Assembly (NCBI GenBank): GCA_014871605.1
Contig: WGSQ01000131.1
Location: 1-5,079 of the forward strand
DNA: 5,079 nt
Source of the DNA: Collinsella sp.
GTDB lineage: Bacteria; Actinomycetota; Coriobacteriia; Coriobacteriales; Coriobacteriaceae
Reading direction: 5' to 3'
Shown here: in pieces, positions 1-5,079 of the stretch
How positions within the stretch are numbered: the first letter of the stretch is position 1
Layout of the letters: each line of letters begins with the position of its first letter
The notes under the pieces: model-generated
What the model was told of the DNA's origin: nothing
What the model saw: the letters and a program-made list of their open reading frames with translations, nothing else
Database searches by the model: none
Translations under genes and position numbers: made by a program

Positions 1-66
1 ACTCTGCTTGCAGCCGGAGCGAAAGGGGGAAATCTCGGCCCCTCCCGCCCCGGCCGGACAGGTCAA
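1..66. other. Region downstream of carB, no gene assigned
   Basis: After the carB TAG the minus strand is very G-rich, including GGGAGGGG at 46-39. A 5-bp stem can form between AGGGG (43-39) and CCCCT (28-24) around 10 nt, followed only by TT, so it is not a convincing terminator. The purine-rich stretch resembles an SD for a further gene, but no ATG or GTG follows at normal spacing before the window ends. Whether the operon continues cannot be decided here. Confidence 0.5.
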
Positions 67-3381
<3,315 letters not shown>

Positions 3382-3382
3382 A

Positions 3383-4822
3383 TTAGTTCTCCTCGGTCTC
3401 AGCGGTCTCGGACTCAGCAAAGTTCCAGCCGGCAAGGCGGTCCTTCGCGGTGTCGATGTCCAGGTAGTTCTCCTCGCCGTCCATGAGTCGCGTAAAGGCG
3501 GTAAAGAGATAGTGGGCATCGGTGGGGCCAGGCGAGGCCTCGGGGTGGTACTGGACCGAGAAGCACGGTGCGTCGAGCAGCTGGATGCCCTCGGCGGTGC
3601 CGTCGTTGAGGTTCACGTGCGTCAGGCGAATGCGACCAAAGCGCTCGTTCATCACGACCGGCGCGATTCCGCGGCGCACCCAGACGCGCAGATCTCCATC
3701 GGCCGCATGCTCGGTCTCGCCGCCGGAAAGCTCGGGGACAAGCTTGCCCAAGCTGGGGAACAGCAGGCCAAAGCCATGGTTTTGCGCGGTGATCTCCACA
3801 CGGCGGCTTACCAGGTTCATAACCGGCTGGTTGCCACCGCGGTGACCGAACTTAAGCTTTTCCATCTGGGCGCCGCAGGCCAGGCTGATCATCTGGTGAC
3901 CAAGACAAATACCAAAGACCGGCACCTTGCCGATCAGCTGCTGCACCTGCTCGTAGGTCTCCACCACGGCGTCGGGGTCGCCGGGGCCATTGGACAAAAA
4001 GACGCCGTCGGGATTCATGTCGAGCACCTCACTCGCGGGCGTGTCCCACGGCACGACGGTAAGGTCGCAGCCGGCGCGGACCAGCCCCTCCAGAATGCCG
4101 CGCTTCACACCGCAGTCGTAGGCGACCACGTTGTGACGGGCAGGAGCGGCAGCCGAAAGCGCAAAGTCATGCGTGGCAGGCAGGTCGGCAGCCACAAACT
4201 CATGAGGCGCGGGGCAACTTACGGTCTTGACCAGGTTCTCGCCTACCAGCGTGGGCGCTGCGGCCAGACGCTCGGCAAGCTCGTCGACGTCGAAGATCTC
4301 GGTCGAGATAATGCCCATCTTGGAACCATTGTCGCGCAGGTGGCGTACCAGAGCGCGGGTGTCGACGCCCTCGATAGCGACGATGCCGTGGGCGCGCAGA
4401 TACTCCGGCACGCTGACGGCCGAGCGCCAGTTAGAAGGCGTGGCGCACATGTCGCGAACGATCATGCCGCGCATAGCCGGAGCGCTCGCAGGGCGCACGG
4501 CGTCGCCGGGGAAGGCCGACTGGACGTCGGTCTCGTCGATACCGTAGTTGCCAATCTGCGGATAGGTCATGGTTACGATTTGGCCGGCATAACTCGGGTC
4601 GGTCATGACCTCAAAGTAGCCCTCGAGTGAGGTGTTGAAGCAGACTTCGCCGGTCGCGGTGCCCTCGGCGCCGCATGCACGTCCATAAAAAATGGTCCCA
4701 TCCTCAAGATACAGGATGCAGGGACCGCAGGTGCCCTTGCTGGTTTTGGCCAGCATACGCTGGCAAAGCTCGCTGGGCGCGAAGGTGCGGGCGGCAGCGC
4801 CCGCGGTATGGTTGTTCGCCAT
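3383..4822 (-). CDS. carA: Carbamoyl-phosphate synthase small (glutaminase) subunit, enlarged
   Basis: This 479-residue subunit hydrolyses glutamine and delivers ammonia to CarB through the intersubunit tunnel. The N-terminal CPSase small-chain domain begins at about 35 (LYLEDGT) and includes S77, equivalent to E. coli S47. The class I glutamine amidotransferase domain spans about 231-447. It has nucleophile C306 in GICLGHQ, Q310, the QNHGF motif (347-351), and H426 and E428 in QYHPEASPGP, so the triad is complete. K240 matches E. coli K202. E. coli CarA has 382 residues. The excess here is about 30 residues at the N terminus, about 10 around 105-116, 36 between F351 and T401, and an acidic tail (about 450-479) ending ETEEN. 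ATG at 4822 is preferred over the in-frame GTG at 4843 because AAGGAG lies between them. M23 has no SD and would only trim the non-conserved extension. It is the first gene of a carA-carB unit and is probably controlled by PyrR binding at its ribosome-binding site. Confidence 0.97.
   Translation of the reverse strand: MANNHTAGAAARTFAPSELCQRMLAKTSKGTCGPCILYLEDGTIFYGRACGAEGTATGEVCFNTSLEGYFEVMTDPSYAGQIVTMTYPQIGNYGIDETDVQSAFPGDAVRPASAPAMRGMIVRDMCATPSNWRSAVSVPEYLRAHGIVAIEGVDTRALVRHLRDNGSKMGIISTEIFDVDELAERLAAAPTLVGENLVKTVSCPAPHEFVAADLPATHDFALSAAAPARHNVVAYDCGVKRGILEGLVRAGCDLTVVPWDTPASEVLDMNPDGVFLSNGPGDPDAVVETYEQVQQLIGKVPVFGICLGHQMISLACGAQMEKLKFGHRGGNQPVMNLVSRRVEITAQNHGFGLLFPSLGKLVPELSGGETEHAADGDLRVWVRRGIAPVVMNERFGRIRLTHVNLNDGTAEGIQLLDAPCFSVQYHPEASPGPTDAHYLFTAFTRLMDGEENYLDIDTAKDRLAGWNFAESETAETEEN
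3389..3394 (-). promoter_or_regulatory. carB ribosome-binding site within the end of carA
   Basis: On the minus strand GAGGAG lies 7 nt before the carB ATG. It is built from the two Glu codons that end CarA (..Glu-Glu-Asn-stop). The junction reads TAA-T-ATG, so the carA stop and carB start are one base apart. The SD fixes the carB start at 3381. Ribosomes finishing carA would sit on the carB initiation site, which is the usual arrangement for translational coupling and for near-equal amounts of two subunits. The coupling itself is inferred. Confidence 0.85.
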
Positions 4823-4826
4823 AATT

Positions 4827-4832
4827 CTCCTT
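4827..4832 (-). promoter_or_regulatory. carA ribosome-binding site (also 3' side of PyrR element)
   Basis: Minus-strand AAGGAG is followed by AATT and the carA ATG. The 4-nt spacer is slightly short, but the SD match is strong and decides the start at 4822. The same AAGG is the conserved AAGG of the PyrR-binding RNA and can pair with CCTT at 4859-4856, so ribosome access should depend on the state of that hairpin. Confidence 0.85.
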
Positions 4833-4859
4833 CCCGGTCTCACAGGACCGGCTTAAAGG
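4827..4859 (-). promoter_or_regulatory. PyrR-binding RNA element overlapping the carA SD
   Basis: Read on the minus strand, the leader contains CCTTTAAG, then CCGGTC, hexaloop CTGTGA, GACCGG, then GAAGG. The upper stem is 6 perfect base pairs (4851-4846 with 4839-4834). The loop fits the CNGNGA hexaloop of known PyrR sites. The 5' TTTAA and 3' AAGG flanks are the conserved internal-bulge and lower-stem sequences of the PyrR RNA family. A lower stem can form between CCTT (4859-4856) and AAGG (4832-4829). PyrR with UMP binds such hairpins. In Bacillus this drives attenuation; in mycobacteria a site at the ribosome-binding site gives translational repression. Here the AAGG is the carA SD, so the translational mode is inferred. 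The pyrR gene is not in this window. Confidence 0.85.
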
Positions 4860-4875
4860 TGTGTAGTTAGGCCTC

Positions 4876-4891
4876 GCGGTATTGTAACCGC
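4876..4891. repeat. Inverted repeat enclosing the candidate -10 box
   Basis: GCGGT (4876-4880) and ACCGC (4887-4891) are perfect inverted arms separated by 6 nt. The minus-strand reading is GCGGT-TACAAT-ACCGC, with the TACAAT hexamer filling the whole spacer. If TACAAT is the carA -10 box, a protein bound to the arms would block RNA polymerase, so this could be an operator. A 5-bp arm can arise by chance in a GC-rich genome, and no known operator is recognised. Confidence 0.4.
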
Positions 4892-4912
4892 AAGCATGCC
4901 TCATGGCGTTAA
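4881..4912 (-). promoter_or_regulatory. Candidate carA promoter (-10 TACAAT)
   Basis: Minus-strand TACAAT at 4886-4881 matches the sigma-A -10 consensus at 5 of 6 positions. No good -35 box lies at 16-18 nt. The nearest resemblance is TTAACG (4912-4907) at a spacing of 20, which is too long, and there is no extended -10 TG. If used, transcription would start near 4874, giving a leader of about 52 nt that begins just before the PyrR hairpin. That fit is the main support. Other AT-rich hexamers upstream (such as CATAAT at 4945-4940) are possible alternatives. Confidence 0.35.
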
Positions 4913-4936
4913 TTTCATCGAAATGTTTACGAAATG
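4912..4936. repeat. Short repeated ATTTC/GAAAT elements upstream of carA
   Basis: CGAAATG occurs at 4919-4925 and again at 4930-4936, 11 bp apart, about one helical turn. The first copy also pairs as an inverted repeat with ATTTC at 4912-4916 across a 3-nt centre. Just beyond are two perfect 8-bp palindromes, ATAATTAT (4937-4944) and TATGCATA (4952-4959). Such phased half-sites just upstream of a promoter could bind a regulator. The region is AT-rich, so chance repetition is also plausible. Confidence 0.3.
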
Positions 4937-5043
4937 ATAATTATGACTTTCTATGCATAATGATTTCTCTGGGACGGGGATTAAAAAAGGCTCTGTTAGA
5001 CCAGGATTGACATACATGTGTCCCCACGGTGCCATATCGTTGA

Positions 5044-5066
5044 CCCCATAGACCGCGATGATGGGG
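5044..5066 (+). repeat. Inverted repeat near the right edge
   Basis: CCCCAT (5044-5049) and ATGGGG (5061-5066) form a perfect 6-bp inverted repeat around an 11-nt centre. On the plus strand the right arm leads into GGGGG, then an ATG at 5072 four bases later, so a gene could start there and continue beyond the window. Only two full codons are visible, so this stays a description. It is not followed by a T run on either strand and is not called as a terminator. Confidence 0.25.
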
Positions 5067-5079
5067 GCAGCATGAACGC

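Larger units (their letters stand above)
4844..5079. other. Upstream non-coding region of carA
   Basis: This stretch holds the carA leader and promoter region. From about 4910 to 4970 it is strikingly AT-rich compared with the GC-rich genes, as expected of a promoter region. Minus-strand TTTTTT (4988-4983) follows only a weak, bulged stem, so I do not call a terminator. On the plus strand TTGACA at 5007-5012 looks like a perfect -35 box, but hexamers 16-18 nt downstream are poor -10 matches. Short open frames enter from the right edge on both strands; none has enough length or conserved sequence to assign. The upstream neighbour is therefore unknown. Confidence 0.6.

Noticed and set aside
1..66. 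Terminator or next-gene start after carB
   Set aside because: The best hairpin has 5 pairs and a very short T run. An SD-like G-run has only ATT at a suitable distance. Neither is adequate evidence.
3382..3519. 46-codon upstream extension of the carB frame
   Set aside because: The extension is out-of-frame carA coding sequence, unlike any CarB N terminus. The SD and conserved MPKRTDIKRI start lie downstream at 3381.
4823..4843. GTG start giving seven extra residues on CarA
   Set aside because: The GTG is in the PyrR hairpin loop region and has no SD, while a strong AAGGAG precedes the ATG at 4822.
4704..4904. 66-codon minus-strand frame crossing the leader and the start of carA
   Set aside because: Its ATG lies upstream of the predicted transcription start, it has no SD, and it overlaps carA out of frame. 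A leader peptide is not supported.
4983..5006. Rho-independent terminator on the minus strand before TTTTTT
   Set aside because: The only stem before the T run is four pairs with a bulge (GG-T-CT with AGCC), too weak to call.
4901..5079. Minus-strand frame open from the right edge to TGA at 4903-4901
   Set aside because: It runs through the AT-rich promoter-like block with codon use unlike carA/carB and no recognised motif. The open state of about 59 codons is probably chance, though the end of an upstream gene at the far right cannot be excluded.

Overview
The window is a two-gene pyrimidine/arginine locus read entirely on the minus strand: carA (glutaminase subunit) followed one base later by carB (synthetase subunit). 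Together they encode a complete carbamoyl-phosphate synthetase. Both genes are intact, and every classical catalytic residue I could place against the E. coli enzyme from memory is present. The base composition is G+C-rich in the genes, with heavy G/C at third codon positions, and the SD sequences are strong. With the RNA element described below, this suggests a high-GC Gram-positive, possibly an actinobacterium of the Coriobacteriia/Collinsella type. That placement is an inference from style, not from a database match.

Layout in the direction of transcription (right to left). Positions 5079-4823 are a non-coding upstream region, markedly AT-rich between about 4910 and 4970. It holds a candidate -10 box (minus-strand TACAAT at 4886-4881) inside a perfect inverted repeat, and then a short leader. 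The leader carries a near-textbook PyrR-binding hairpin (4859-4827) whose 3' side is the carA Shine-Dalgarno sequence. carA runs 4822-3383 and carB 3381-67. Their junction is TAA-T-ATG, with the carB Shine-Dalgarno inside the last carA codons. Positions 66-1 lie downstream of carB and contain no gene or terminator I can support.

How the parts work together: CarA hydrolyses glutamine and passes ammonia to CarB, which uses two ATP and bicarbonate to make carbamoyl phosphate for pyrimidine and arginine synthesis. CarB keeps a C-terminal regulatory domain with the residues that bind nucleotide effectors in relatives. The leader hairpin would let PyrR plus UMP hide the carA ribosome-binding site, so synthesis would be controlled by translational repression rather than attenuation: there is no room for a terminator/antiterminator pair. 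Tight coupling would carry that control to carB.

The most notable points are this SD-overlapping PyrR element and an unusually large CarA (479 residues, about 100 more than E. coli CarA). CarA's extra length is an N-terminal extension, a small insert, a 36-residue insert in the glutaminase domain and an acidic tail. I found no mobile element, CRISPR array, tRNA or rRNA.
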